Assembly: GCF_027744825.2 (NCBI RefSeq)
Contig: NC_071334.1
Span: 57,824,937-57,888,936 of the forward strand
Direction: 5' to 3'
Source of the DNA: Synchiropus splendidus
Taxonomy: Eukaryota > Chordata > Actinopteri > Syngnathiformes > Callionymidae
Length of the DNA: 64,000 nucleotides
In this document: positions 50,988 through 62,260 of the stretch, one piece after another
How the letters are laid out: each line of letters starts with the position of its first letter
How positions within the stretch are numbered: position 1 is the first letter of the stretch
The notes under the pieces: model-generated
Told to the model about the DNA's origin: nothing
Database searches by the model: none
Seen by the model: only the letters and a program-made list of their open reading frames with translations
Program-made: the position numbers and the translations under genes

Positions 50988-53900
50988 GTTATAAAGACGA
51001 TTATGATAACAGGTAAAAATAGTGTAACTAAGGAATAAAAAAAAATTTGCTGTATAGTTTATTGAACAACCTTAAAACATTTATGAATCAATATAATAAA
51101 GAATTTTTTCCTAAAAGAAAAACTCCATATAAATATGGGATTTAGTAATAATTTAATGAACATAAACTAATTAAATCATGAGAAAAAAAATGCTATATTG
51201 TGGTAGGACAATAGTAAATCATTACAAATGTCAACATGTTAACAGTCTTTTTTGCGTGCATTTAATTTTTTTTTTCTTTTCTTTTCATTGCTCTGGAGGA
51301 ATTACAGCTTTATCCCGTCACACCATTACTTTCAACCCTCTGACTTTGGCTGTTCCTATCCAATATACAGTATTTCATTGCTCATGACAAATACTGACCT
51401 TTTCTCAGCTTTACTTTCCACAACCCTTCCTTGCCAAAAAACAATAAATTCACTTGTGAAATATTTTCCCTTACAACCCTTTGAAATTTCTTCTCAAAAA
51501 TCAATACATACTTAGACATTTTAATTGAGTAAACTACAGTGAGTTTACTAAAACTTTAACTTTGCTCATACATTTTCAGTGGATAGTTGAGTAGTTCTCC
51601 CAGCATAGCGCCACATTGTCACGTGACCCCATGGGAGCACTTATCACCCACCAGTGTTGGTACAGTAGGTGGGGAAGGACCCACCGTGTGCTCTTCAATA
51701 GCTGGTATATTTACTGTCATGTGTTGACAGTTTTGGACCGTTGCTGGTTGATTTTTCATTCTCACCTGGCGACACTCAATCCTCCCCAGCTGGCGAGAGA
51801 GAGGGGGTGATTTGGATCTCACTCCAAATCCATTCAAATGAGGCGTAGCGGCCGACTCGGACACCTTTGAAAGAGGCCTCTGGAGGAGACTGAGTGAAAC
51901 TGACTCCTCACACATATGGAACCTTAAAGTGATATGGATCTGTATTCCCAGTAGAAAGAGCAGTGTCAGTGTCGCGTCTCAAGTTCCTTCGGTTCCCTAA
52001 AACTCACCAGAGCACCTGGTTGGAGCAGCTGAGCCAAACTCATCCATAATGAATCGGCCCGATCAATGCTGGAATCAATTAACGGTGCTGTTGGAACAGA
52101 GGATCGGAGGCAGCCCCAGATGTTAAATACGCCCCAGAGAGCCATCAGCACAAGTGTTTTCCATGGGTCCAGAAACACATGGTGACGGTGGGCGCCGCTG
52201 GCGGGGGGTGTGGGCGGCCGAATTATTTCGGTTTGTTGCCAAGAAACATTTTGCTGTAAATTATGTGAGAAAATTTGAGTAACTATCCTCCAACACACCA
52301 GAAGTCCTCAGCATCCACACACATTTGTTGGTAACATCATGTTAGTGACAACGCACACTCACTGTCTTGGAAGAGAGCTTTGTCGCCCTCTACAGGTGAG
52401 TGAAGATACTTCGAGAGTATCAGGTGAATCTGGACACATCAGTATGAAACACACACACCACACACATACACACCTCTCATCGCATGCTGGACCATCTGGA
52501 GCCTTCTCTGGTCTCTTTGTGGATCCTTCTGTTCTCCCTCTCCCCACTCTGTGTTTCATCCTCTGTCATCTTCTGTTTCCTCCCCTTCCCTCCATTGGCC
52601 ATCATCCGAGGAGTAGATTTCCTCCACAGTCTCAGGTGAGAGCTCCTTCTGTGGGTTTGGCAGTTGCCTCCCATCTCATCCTTCCTCCTCTTTATAAAGT
52701 TTTTTTTTGTTGTTGTTGTCTCTGTGGAAACATGTTAATTGCTTCTGGACAGCGATCAGTGTTCGCCATGGCAGATGCTCTTTCAGAGTGTGGAATGTGG
52801 GTCGCACCGAGGAGGACGCACATAATTACCCCACATCAATCCACACTTTCTACTGGCTCGGAACGACCGGTGGAGTAAAGCAAAGAGTTGAGGATTGGCT
52901 TCATAAATTATCAGCAGTGAGACATGGTTTACACTCAATGTACAAATACACAATTGAGATGTGAGAGAAGCACTGGAGCAGGAGGAGGAGAGGCCACCTA
53001 CACTGCAGTATGTCCAATTCCAACTGGACTAAAGGCGGCCCAGGTGAGCTTGGACTCAACTGGGATGTTGACATCAAATGCATTTCTATATGAATGGACG
53101 CTTGCAGTTCTGTCGCCACCAACGTGCTCAAAAGAGATTTGAACAGACAAGCCAAACATGAGTCAGACATTGAAACTGATGTGTCATTACTTGGATCAAT
53201 AAAGGCTTCACTTCCAAAGAATTCAAATTGTCTCATTTGTGCTTAAATAAATTGCTTGGTTAATAAAAGCAAAACAAGTTTCATCACAGTATGATGTTTT
53301 TGTTGCATTTCAAAGCAGAGGTTAGTGACATCACACAGACTCCTGAGTGGTGAGACGCTGAATTGAGATGCTCTCTTGACGTTATCAAGCTTGTCCTCTT
53401 TCCTGTTGTGTTCAACACAAAACTCTGTTCGATTCTTTCAAGCTGGGCACATTTTTCTTGAAGAGTTCGGCAGAATCATCATATTTACTGAGGACACTAG
53501 TTCCGATGAAGAAGGATTCATGGATTCTGGGTTCCAGGATGAGTTTTTGAAAGGCTTCCTGACTTGTGATGCTGCTTGTCATGGCTGAGAACTGTCTCTG
53601 TGAAATCTTTTCCACTATAGACCACATGGCTCCTCTTTAAAGATCCAGCAGTTAAAAGATTAAATGTGTATATTGACCAATTGAATTGAAATATTCATTC
53701 AAGTCCCTGAAATCTCTGTGATCTTTTACATATAGGAAGATATTTATTATTCATTTTACCTTTTTTCTTTTCTTTCAGTATGGTTGATCAGAGTTGTCGT
53801 GGAGAAACACCCATAAACAGGAAATAAAAATTACATTAAACAATTTGGACATCAAGTCTTTAAGGGAAATAACAAATATTGAAAACAATATATTGTCACA

Positions 53901-56728
53901 ATAAAAATGGAAAAACAAATAAACAGAATAATTCCAGTGAATCTAAAATGAAATACATAAACATCTTACAAACCGTGGAGCATTTCTTCATGGCACTGAT
54001 CCCATGTGGACCGGATAATAACACAGGGCCGTATGTGGGTCCCGGCTCACGCTTTGCCAATCCACTGGAGAAGATGTGACACAGGGTGATATGATAATAA
54101 GTCACCTTGTCTCTGCCAAATCTCCTCCGAGTGACCGGAGTCGTCATTGAGATCCCAGTACCTGAAGGTCTCCTGCATCTGTGGAGTCCAATCTTGCGCT
54201 GCCAGTCAGTCTCCATCGGTTCAGACATAAGTGTCGCTCTCCTGTCTTGAGTCGTCTGGTGTCACTTCTCATGACAACATAGTCTGCCGTTCTCTTCCTT
54301 CAATCGAAGTTACACAAACTTCACAGTAGGCCGTGACGTCCGTCCTGAGTGAATCATGCTCGAAAACTGAGGGACCACTGCACCTGGAGAGTATTGTTGT
54401 CGCTAAAAGAATTCAGAGGAACTGGACGAACCAGTGGTATTTTCCATTGTATCGAGAAAGTCAAGGTAGCTAAACCGGCCGGCCGCAGCTAACCCACAAC
54501 ATGGCATATTTACACCAGTAAATAATCCAGATAAAACACACTCAGAAGTTCCATAATGTACTGCAACAGTTCCTACCAATAATTTCAGGAACAGCCCCCC
54601 AGTAAATCCTGTGTGGCAAGTTGGATATTTTTGGGTGTGACAGAAACTGGGATTGCATAATGACATTGTTATTACATGCTTCCCATTTGATGATGCAAAG
54701 AGATTAAAAGTCTACCTGAGGTTTTACTGCCAGTACATCAGGCGGTTTATTATTGACTCTCCATTGGAGTCTAACACTTGAATGACATGAGCAGCCCCGA
54801 GCAGCGTCACCACTTGGGTGGGGAGTCAAACAGCTCCCTCTAGCGGTTGCTCAGTTAAACCTACATGGCTGTTTTTGTCTCTCACTGCTGATAAACAGAT
54901 CATCACAGATCCTCTTCAAACAGCCGGCTCGACCCAGTCACATCCCAAACTTGACAGAAACATTAGACTGGAAACCCGTCTGCTCACACACAACTGTCTC
55001 CAGAGAAGATGGTACTTCACAGCACCAGGATGTTTGAGCAGCGGTGAGCAAACACCTTGGTACCAGTTTGGGGCGAGTCACAGGCGCAACATGTTGTCAA
55101 TATTGAACTCAAGTTTCTAAGCTTATGTAAATAGAGTAGATTTCTCGGCTGAAATCCAACAACTCAGCTGTTGTTGCTCGATCAGATGGCACCAACATCA
55201 ATCATGTGACCACTTGGGAAGACGCATCCTCGTGATAGATACATGAATTGTTCTGTATCCAAAGAAAAAAAGCCAACTAAGTGCATCGTGTCGAAGACAA
55301 AAACATGAGCCCGGAGGAACACACCAGGATTTGCACACATTTCGGTGGGAAAGACGTTTAATATTCCAATAATAAACTTCTTCCAGTGTGTGAACATCTT
55401 TAACCCCAAAATATACAAACGTAAATCATCTCCTTATAATACTTTTTTTTTTCCAGAAATATGTCTGCAGCATCAAAGAAACTTATCTCAAACACTTTAA
55501 CTTCAAGAGTCATGAGGCCATTTGAAAATGACTGGGCAGGAAGGAGCCATTCTGCCGCCCAGTGCTGTCATACGCTTTGATGACTCATTGTACAATTTTC
55601 TCAGATAGTTATTTATTATCACAATCTTTGTTTATATAATGTAGGTATTTATTATATTGTGTCATTTGATCTTACACAATGTTTTTTCTCGCTTTGTGTT
55701 TTTACGTACGGTGATTCTTCCAGAAGGTCTTTTGGGTATTGGTTGTCAATGGTTGCTGCCACTTCCTCACAGTGGGACAAATAAAGGACGTCTAATCTAA
55801 ATGATGGACAGTTTTGGCACAGAGGCAGAAAACTTTGCGTTAAAAAAAAGCGCAGAGTTTGAAGAAGTGAGTCTTGAAATGTTAAAACAAAAATAAAACG
55901 GGGAGGGGAAACTTTGTACACCTCAGCGAACCGTCAGCTTGAGTTGAGTCTCAAGTTGTTTCCATGCATTGTTTCAAACATTTTAATACATATCTTGCTC
56001 ACAAGCCTCAAGCTTCATTGCAGTGTTTCTTTGGCACAATGAAACTATTAAAATACAATCTCTCCTTTTTATCTATATGTTTTTTTTGTTGTCGTTTTCA
56101 ATCCATCAAACAAGACTTTTTCCCCACAGTATCGCTCGACAGTCAGGCCGGAATATAACCCCTTTTGAACAGTCACACGCCTCAGATCCGCTGCTCTTTG
56201 TCTCGCACCACATACAGTGAAACTCAAGAGCCCAGGCCTTTGTGCCTCCGAGTGTCTTTGAGTGTAAATGACAGTCTGTGCATTCGTAAGCCTTTAGCAC
56301 AACTGAAACTGATTTCCACTTTCACTCTATTAGATAAACATCGACTTAGAACGGCATGTATCCACAATCACAGCGACGCCAATGACATGTTAAACCGTGA
56401 GACAATCTTGTCCATCCAGTTCCATCATCAGCAGGCTGTTGTCACCTGCTCCTGGTTGGATGACGAAATGCTCCAGTCTGACACCTTTTTTCTTTCCGCC
56501 GACATGCTCAGTTGCACAAGAGAAGATTGTTACATTGTTATTTACTATCAGGTATAACAACTGGTTTCCCAGATCACACTCTTTCTCACGTGAGCGAGGC
56601 AGTTAAATACATTTCTATTTACTGAGAAGTTCACCATTTGTTATGGTTAGAACAAACAAGGCAGTTGAGAACCATCGTAGGGTCAGACAGCAACCTTGTG
56701 TGTAAGTAACTTGGCACCCTGTGCTGTG

Positions 56729-56734
56729 TTTATT
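56729..56734 (-). terminator. Candidate poly(A) signal AATAAA of sowahb
   Basis: A canonical AATAAA on the minus strand, about 230 bp after the sowahb stop codon. It is the first canonical hexamer I found in the 3' direction. Use of this site is inferred. Confidence 0.6.
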
Positions 56735-56938
56735 ACCTTTCATTTTTACCAAAAAAAAAATGACGACATTCCATCATAATTATGGCAGAAACGAGGGAGG
56801 CAAGATTTAGTGTGGAAACAGAAGAAACAAGTGAAACACACCAGGAAGTGGTTTGTGTTTGCACAGCAGACTTGGGTCTGCACGCGCAGGGAACACTGCT
56901 TCAGGTGATACTCTGGGAACAGTTCATGACAGTGAGAC

Positions 56939-56976
56939 GATGTCAATAAGAGGAGTCGATGTCAATAAGAGGAGTC
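56939..56976 (-). repeat. 19-bp tandem duplication across the sowahb stop codon
   Basis: GATGTCAATAAGAGGAGTC (plus strand) occurs twice in direct succession. The copy at 56958-56976 encodes the final Asp-Ser-Ser-Tyr and the TGA stop. The copy at 56939-56957 lies just beyond, in the 3' UTR. Confidence 0.95.
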
Positions 56977-57418
56977 GGACTTGTGCTCTAGACGAAGACC
57001 CAGCGACCTGTGCTTCAGAAACGCTGCTATTGAGGACGATCGTTTGACCTTAGTCGTACCTCCAATGGTCAGCGGTCTCTCTCCCGAGGCGGTGGACAAG
57101 TAGTGGCGTCGGCGGCGACGGGGCCTCTGCTGGCGTGGTTCGATTCCCGGCACAGCTCTGGCCGCCCCTTCAGCGTCTTTGCCAAAGCGCGCTGGCGCTC
57201 CCAACAGCTGACAGACATCCGCTGGGGACGCCTTGTTGAGGTACTGCCAGGCTCGCTTCCCCGCCGTGTCCCGCAGCTTCACATCGGCGTCAAACTTCTT
57301 CACGAGCAGCCGAAGCATGTTTTTGTTGTTGTGGATGGCGGCGATGTGGAGAGGCGTGTGGCCGCACGTCGACCTGGCGTTGACGTCCAGAGTCAGACCT
57401 GCCTTTTCAACACCGTAC
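56962..57418 (-). CDS. sowahb: SOWAHB-like protein, exon 5: second ankyrin repeat and C-terminus
   Basis: The terminal exon completes Trp634 (split TG|G) and runs to residue 785 and TGA at 56964-56962. It begins YGVEKAGLTLDVNARSTCGH, then TPLHIAAIHNNKNMLRLLVK. This is a good ankyrin repeat (residues 653-680), followed by a partial one with VKLRDTAGKRAWQYL (680-694). A basic run RRRRR follows, and the tail contains KVKRSSSIAAFLKH and SDSSY. The acceptor is CTCTGCTCACAG|GTACGG with a pyrimidine-rich lead. Ankyrin repeats mediate protein contacts; the partner of this family is not known to me. No defect is seen. The exon runs antisense to a GC-rich ORF that is only its shadow. Confidence 0.93.
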
Positions 57419-57949
57419 CTGTGAGCAGAGCGACAGACAGGGTTAATACAAGTCCGCTGCTATTTAACCACACAGTTTCAAAGGTGTCAGCAGCACGCCT
57501 CACCTTAAAAAGACAGACTTTCCTGTTCCTTTGAGTCACATTTGTTTGTCTTTGTTTTCACGCACACTCATGTCGCACACTGTTCCTGAAGCAAACTGCC
57601 ACTTCATTGTGTTTCAGTCCCTCTCTACCGCTTCTTACCGTCATGTCAGGGCAACAGGGGGCACAGCTCAGACATGCTACAGGTGGAGTGTCACACCAGG
57701 GTTTTGGACTCAACAGGAAGCTGGACAGCCTCAAGCAAAGGCAAACAAGCACGGGAGAACACGAACACTGAAAGTGAACAGGAGTCGCATGGTGGAAGAG
57801 TTGTGAGGCCGCAGATCTGACCACTTCTCCACACCGGATACGAACCATCAAGAAAGTCAAGCCTTGCCAATGACGTCATCATGATCAACACAGATCAATA
57901 AACCTCTGGAGACTGCTGAACACTGAATACTAAGGAATAATAATAGTTG

Positions 57950-58247
57950 AGATCTAGTTATCAACCAGAGTCTACAAAAGGGTGGTCAGGCCAGCAATGT
58001 TGTATGGTTAGAAAACATTGGAAGCCAGTACGTTGGTAGGAAGATGTTGAGGTTGGAACTGTCAGGCAGAAGGTGGAGAGGAAGGTCAAAGAGGAGATTT
58101 ATGTACATGGTGAAGGAGGACATGAGGTTTGTAGGTTTGAGAGAAGAGGAAGCAGAGGACAGGGTGAGATGGAGGAGGATGATCTGCTGTTGCTCCTGAA
58201 GGGAGAAGCCGAAAGGAAAAGAAGAAGAAAAGATCTAGTTATCAACC
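57950..58247 (+). mobile_element. 5'-truncated, decayed LINE with 17-bp target-site duplication
   Basis: The insert at 57967-58230 is flanked by exact copies of AGATCTAGTTATCAACC (57950-57966 and 58231-58247). On the plus strand it encodes VYKRVVRPAMLYG and then a stop. In another frame it gives RKMLRLELSGRR, KRRFMYMVKEDM and REEEAEDRVRWR. These are the C-terminal motifs of a non-LTR reverse transcriptase of teleosts (VYKTVVRPAMLYG, KRRFMDVVKEDM, EEDAEDRVRW). It ends with an A-rich run (GAAAAGAAGAAGAAA). The truncated 5' end, A-rich tail and flanking duplication together show target-primed reverse transcription. A stop and a frameshift make it inactive. It lies antisense to sowahb in intron 4. 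Confidence 0.9.
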
Positions 58248-58920
58248 TCACAATGCACCGACTTTGCTCCCACAGAAATGATGTTCTGGATAGTTTTGGC
58301 CTGAGGAACATCATGCCACCTCCAGAGCCTGGAGAGGCAGCAATGACTCGTTCATCAGCCGGTGAATCTGCTCAGTGACTCACGCACACGCTGCACGTGG
58401 ACAGTGATGTTTCATGTGCAGCTCATCTGCAGCAGCAGCAGCTCCAGATGATTCCCAAAACTTCACCAGAGTGGAAGTTATCAATCGTAGGAAGTGAGAC
58501 TTCCTGTTTGTCCAAGCAGGAGATGCGAGAATGGACTGAAGCTCTCTTCCTGCGACTGCTGTTTCTGACTAACAACGGATTCAACCTCAACTTCTCCAAC
58601 CATTCAAATGTGTTTTCTTTTTAACCATTCCAGAATTAGAGGCTCAGTCGACTCCTGAACAGCATGAAAATGTAGCTCTTCACTTTGACTAGACCCTACC
58701 CTGCAGAACTTAAATGTCAAGGTAGATAACAACGGCTGCAGATGTAGCGGAAAAAGACCATCTTCATCATCAGCATCATCATCATCACTATTGCAGTAGG
58801 CTCTTGTTCTACATTGGGGAGAGGCAGGAGACATACTGACACTCTCCAATCAATCAACTAACTTCAAACTGAGGGAGGAAACCAGAGCTCCAGGGCCATG
58901 CATGCGCAGACAGCACAACA

Positions 58921-59247
58921 GAGGAGGGCAATTAAATTTCCTAAAGGGCCACATTAGAAACTGTAACTGTTGTGAGGGGCCAACATCAAAAGAAAGACAG
59001 TGATGCCTACAAAACATGACGGAAAAATATCCAAACTATATACTTAAGTAAGAAGGACAAAATGAACCTAAGAAGATGATATTAAGAAGTGCCATGAAAC
59101 CTATTAAAATATTTCATTTTATATGCATTTTAAATTGAATATAAATCAACATAACTATCACTTTCAATATTCCTTCAATGTATTTTGAGGAACAAGCAAA
59201 ACACATAAAAATGGCCAATGCGGGCCGCACTTTGGCCAGGGCTGCAG
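58921..59247. mobile_element. Probable hAT-type MITE
   Basis: The left part reads GGGCAATTAAATTTCCTAAA then GGGCCACATTAGAAACTGT. The right part reads GCGGGCCGCACTTTGGCC. This combination is known from a teleost repeat with GGGCCACATGAGAAAC and GGGCCGCACTTTGGCC blocks. Terminal repeats are poorly preserved and no target duplication was identified, so the limits are approximate. Confidence 0.5.
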
Positions 59248-59618
59248 CACAAGAATTGGTTAATCCAAAGTTGCCTCAAGCAGGAAGCTGTGAGTCATTC
59301 CACAAATGATTAGGTGGCGTGGTTGTGTGTATTGTAAAGCTACACAAAACACTGAGCAAGTATGCAAAAAGTTTTAATTTCAAATCACAGTTTTAAGTTC
59401 TTGGCTTACTGCCGAGGTATGTTGCTGCCCTTGATTGTGGATCGAATGTCAGCACCCGGACGTGCCCACACTTGTTCGCACTTCCCCCTGAAATATTCTC
59501 TCTGATCGCAGTGTGTAAGGACGCGCAAACATCTCACAGTCCCGGCAGAATGAGGATTTAAAGGCACAGTCAATAAAGTCTCAGGAGTAGAAGACATCAG
59601 AAGAGCAGGTTTCCTTAC

Positions 59619-59806
59619 CAGAGCGTGTTGAGGACTCTGTGGTCGCCATGCTTGGCGATCCAGTGCAGCACGGTGAAGCCCGAGATGAAGTCCCGTCTGT
59701 TGAGGAGCGACGAATCCTCTCTGAACAAGGAGTAGATGTCTGGCCAGGCTCCTGCTGCCCCCTTCACCAGCCAGGCGTGCTCTCTGGCCTCCAGAGGAAC
59801 CAGGGA
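59619..59806 (-). CDS. sowahb: SOWAHB-like protein, exon 4: first ankyrin repeat
   Basis: The exon encodes residues 572-634. It opens SLVPLEAREHAWLVKGAAGA, the segment that precedes the ankyrin repeats in all SOWAH proteins. Next come WPDIYSLFREDSSLLNRRDF and ISGFTVLHWIAKHGDHRVLN. The last part is ankyrin repeat 1, with the GFTVLHWIAKHGD signature in place of the usual GxTPLHxAAxxG. The acceptor is CTGACTCAACAG|TCCCTG and the donor is CTCTG|GTAAGG; phase is 0 in and 2 out. The intron before it is only 65 bp, near the lower limit for vertebrate splicing. Confidence 0.93.
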
Positions 59807-59871
59807 CTGTTGAGTCAGAGACAAGGAGGCCGTCAGGCAAGGATGACACTTGAGTGTTTGGGAGTCACTAC

Positions 59872-60227
59872 CTGTTTGGTGGAGGAGGCGGCCGGGAGAC
59901 TCCTCCTGCCTCCTTTCACGTCCAGCGCTTCATCCAAGTCAGCGAAACTTTGGCTGCGAGGCGGCGTGGAGCAGGACGACAGCGATGAGGACGACAGGTT
60001 GTATCGCAGGCTCAGCGACGAGGAGATCATGTGCAAGCGGTTCAGTCGAGCCGCTTCACTTCCTGCTGCCGCGGCCTCCTCCTCCGGCAGGAGTTGGTCC
60101 AGATTCGCGCCGAGGCTGCGGCACATTCGGTTACGCAGTCTGCTGCTGAGACGCTTGGCGGCAACGGGTCGCATTGGCGGCGAGGAGGTGGAGCCCTCGC
60201 TGGACTCACCGTCATCATAGAGGTCGC
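59872..60227 (-). CDS. sowahb: SOWAHB-like protein, exon 3: Ser-rich linker
   Basis: The exon encodes residues 453-571 between the N-terminal domain and the ankyrin repeats. It reads DLYDDGESSEGSTSSPPMRP, then a basic segment KRLSSRLRNRMCRSLGANLD, an acidic-alanine run PEEEAAAAGSEAA, and HMISSSLSLRYNLSSSSLSS followed by TPPRSQSFADLDEALDVKGG. The Ser-rich runs beside basic residues look like phosphorylation sites (inference). The acceptor is TTTAATCTGCAG|GCGACC and the donor is AAACAG|GTAGTG; phase is 1 in and 0 out. The frame is fixed by the exon 2 junction, because the alternative frame hits a stop within this exon. Confidence 0.9.
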
Positions 60228-60521
60228 CTGCAGATTAAAGAGCGGAGTTCCACTGAATCTGACTGAACAATTCATGACATGGACTCCTGGGTGCAGAGTG
60301 TGTGGGCAAAAGCTGATAGTAGAAGTCGTAGCAATATGGAAGAATCACTGGAGGAACATTTTATAATCTTCATGTATAATAATTACATGAAATAATTTAA
60401 TAAAAATTGCTTTGTCATTTAAAAAACATAGTTTCTCAATGCTGATCCTCATAAAAAAGCGCTAAGAATGTGCTGGTTATGTTGCACAGTAATACGGTGC
60501 GACGGTGTTTGCATCTCTCAC

Positions 60522-60767
60522 CTGTGGAGCGGTGCCAGCCCAAGCCAGCAGCCAAGGAGTGCGGGTCCTTGTGGAGGTACTCAGTGGAATGGTGCAGGGG
60601 CGACACGCTGGGCTTGAACTCCTGTTTGTCATGGAGACGGTCTGCAGAGCGATGCCACGGTGCGCTGGCTTCAAGCTCAGCTGGGACGGCTGCAGGCCGG
60701 CGGTCAGGACTTTGAGCCCGTTGGAGGACTTCATGGACCAGGAGCCCCTGACTGTGGTGAGTTCCAC
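60522..60767 (-). CDS. sowahb: SOWAHB-like protein, exon 2: linker
   Basis: A 246-bp exon in phase 1 at both ends, so it could be skipped without a frameshift. It encodes residues 371-453: GTHHSQGLLVHEVLQRAQSP, a Pro/Ala/Arg stretch, then KQEFKPSVSPLHHSTEYLHK and DPHSLAAGLGWHRSTG. The acceptor is GGTGTCAACAG|GTGGAA and the donor is TCCACAG|GTGAGA. A second frame is also open across the exon but runs into a stop in exon 3, and it does not fit the phase of exon 1. No domain is known to me here. Confidence 0.85.
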
Positions 60768-61030
60768 CTGTTGACACCAGTGAGGAGATGAAGGCGGACG
60801 AACACAAGAGACGTTCATGTTTCATCCTGTCTGCAACTCCACCTGCAGGACACTAATCCCAAAATCCAGCTGATGCGTCACTTTTGGAACGGTGAGGAAA
60901 AACAGTAGCTTCTCTTTGTCTTGGTGGGTGTGAGGACTCATTTATGACCAAACTAAATGACACCGAAAGGTTCTTATTGACCTCATAGGTTTATATGGCA
61001 ATTCCCACATGGTTCTACTGAGGGTCTCAC

Positions 61031-62141
61031 CTGCTGCGGCCTGAAGGTCATCAAGGCTGCGGTTCCGACTCGGACCTTTAGGGGAGGCTGACATTGCACT
61101 GGTCGGCGACAACGATTTCGGAGATGGTGAGAAGAGGCTGCTGGAGGTGGATGGCAGTCCGGACCTCTGATCTGGGCTCCCGCCCCTCATGGGCTGCAGG
61201 TGTCCAGCAGCAAACTGTGAGTGGGGCAGTAACGCTGCAGCCCCGTCAGCCGGTCTCACTGCTGCTGCATAAGAGGGGAGGCTTGGTCTGGGGGTCACTT
61301 GTGCTGACCCAGTCTGGTCAGGTCCACCAGCCCTGGGAGGTTCGGCTGCCACATCTTGGATGTAAATTTTGGGAGGCAGTCTCTCAGCGGGGAGAGAATG
61401 AGCCACAGTGATGAGTCCAGGTAAGGAAGTGACCGGATCCACAGAGGCCCCCAGGACCACCTCTTCTTCCTCCTCCTCCTCCTCCTCCTCATCATCTTGA
61501 GAGACTGCAGTTTTGTAGCTCTGTCTGTGTCTCACTCTGCGCGGAGAAACTTTGAGGTGACCAGGGTCCTGACGGAGACTGACCTCAGGCTCAGTGACTC
61601 GCTCTTTGGTCTGTGATGCAGGTGCGACACCAGGTCCGAAGCCAACTTTCTTCTGGCCGGGTGGAGTGAGGAGGTCTGAGGTCTGAGGGCGAGTGGCAGC
61701 GGGGGTCAGACCTGCAGGTGCTGGTGGACTCCTGGTTCTGTGTTGCAGGTTGAAGTTAGTCTCCACATTGTTGTTGTTGGTCAGCATGATTCCCGCCACC
61801 GGGAGAACAGTTTTGTTGGCAGGTTGAGCCGACGGAGCGGGCGGTACCTCCACCCGCTGCTGCGGTTTAGTCCGACGCTTCCCCGGGTCCACCACACCTC
61901 CACCCTCCGAGGACACATGCTCCCGAAACTTCTTCCTCAGAACCACATAAGAGACCCCCTCCTCTTGCTTGACAGTGGCCACGGAGTTGACGAACTTTTT
62001 GAAGAGGTCTCGGTTCCGCTCCTTGTCTGCGTGGTCCCGCAAGAATCCGCGGAAGTGCAGCAGCAGGTCGGCATTTTTCACCGAACCTCCTTTGCTCTGG
62101 AGGAAGTGAAGCACCGCGTCCTGCGTCAAATCCGCGGCCAT
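61031..62141 (-). CDS. sowahb: SOWAHB-like protein, exon 1: SOWAH N-terminal domain and disordered region
   Basis: The ATG at 62141 begins MAADLTQDAVLHFLQSKGGS. It is the first Met of its frame (in-frame TAA at 62213-62211), with G at -3 and +4. Residues 5-76 form the SOWAH N-terminal domain, a winged-helix-like fold. Matching motifs are LLLHFRGFLRD, RDLFKKFVNSVATVKQEEGV and YVVLRKKFREHV, closest to SOWAHB (FLRD, FVNSVAAVRQ, YVVLKRRYRD) among the four paralogues as I recall them. The rest is low-complexity Pro/Ser/Thr sequence with ten consecutive Glu at residues 218-227. It ends SRNRSLDDLQAAAG at the donor GCAG|GTGAGA (phase 1). The five exons give 785 residues; human SOWAHB is of similar length as I recall. 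SOWAH proteins are animal ankyrin proteins of poorly known function. Confidence 0.92.
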
Positions 62142-62260
62142 TCCAGAGGACCCCGGGCCGGTTTCGGTACCCAGCTTCGGTCTTGTCGGTTTCAAAGGTC
62201 GGTCCTCGGTTTAGACAGTAAGTTGGCGCCCCGCCCACCGCAGGTATTTAACCCCAAACT
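62142..62260 (-). promoter_or_regulatory. sowahb: sowahb 5' UTR and core promoter candidate
   Basis: On the minus strand a TTAAATA element (62251-62245) is followed by a GC box GGGCGGGG (62236-62229) and then by the leader to the ATG about 104 nt away. A start near 62215-62220 would suit the TATA-like box. A strong donor-like CAG|GTGAGT lies just upstream near 62263, so an additional 5' non-coding exon is an alternative. Confidence 0.45.

Larger units (their letters stand above)
48012..56728. other. Intergenic, downstream of sowahb: no gene seen
   Basis: About 8.7 kb with no supportable gene. It includes an (ATT)n tract, a 16-bp inverted repeat near 49773-49850, and a small tandem (ACTTGTAC)n at 49353-49374. 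Repeat-poor TAAT-bearing patches occur at 49190-49250 and 52060-52150. The longest ORF (52339-52878, plus, 179 codons) is dominated by Thr/His and Pro/Ser runs from simple sequence and has no domain. Confidence 0.65.
57419..59618 (-). other. sowahb: sowahb intron 4
   Basis: A 2.2-kb intron between the donor CTCTG|GTAAGG and the exon 5 acceptor, much longer than the other three (263, 294 and 65 bp). Much of the length is transposon-derived: a LINE fragment with target duplication and a MITE. A short (ATC)n patch lies at 58755-58790. Confidence 0.88.

Noticed and set aside
52339..52878. 179-codon ORF, longest in the intergenic region
   Set aside because: Composition follows local simple sequence (His/Thr, Pro/Ser, Cys runs); no domain, and several other frames are equally open.
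59639..60220. 193-codon plus-strand ORF
   Set aside because: It is antisense to sowahb exons 3 and 4 and crosses an intron; a shadow of GC-rich coding sequence.
60477..60818. Alternative open frame in sowahb exon 2 (VELTTVRGSW...)
   Set aside because: It looks protein-like, but it is incompatible with the phase 1 end of exon 1 and meets a stop in exon 3.
62142..62195. N-terminal extension of sowahb above MAADLTQ
   Set aside because: The codon at 62195 is TTG, not ATG, and the family domain begins right after the ATG at 62141. An in-frame stop lies at 62213.
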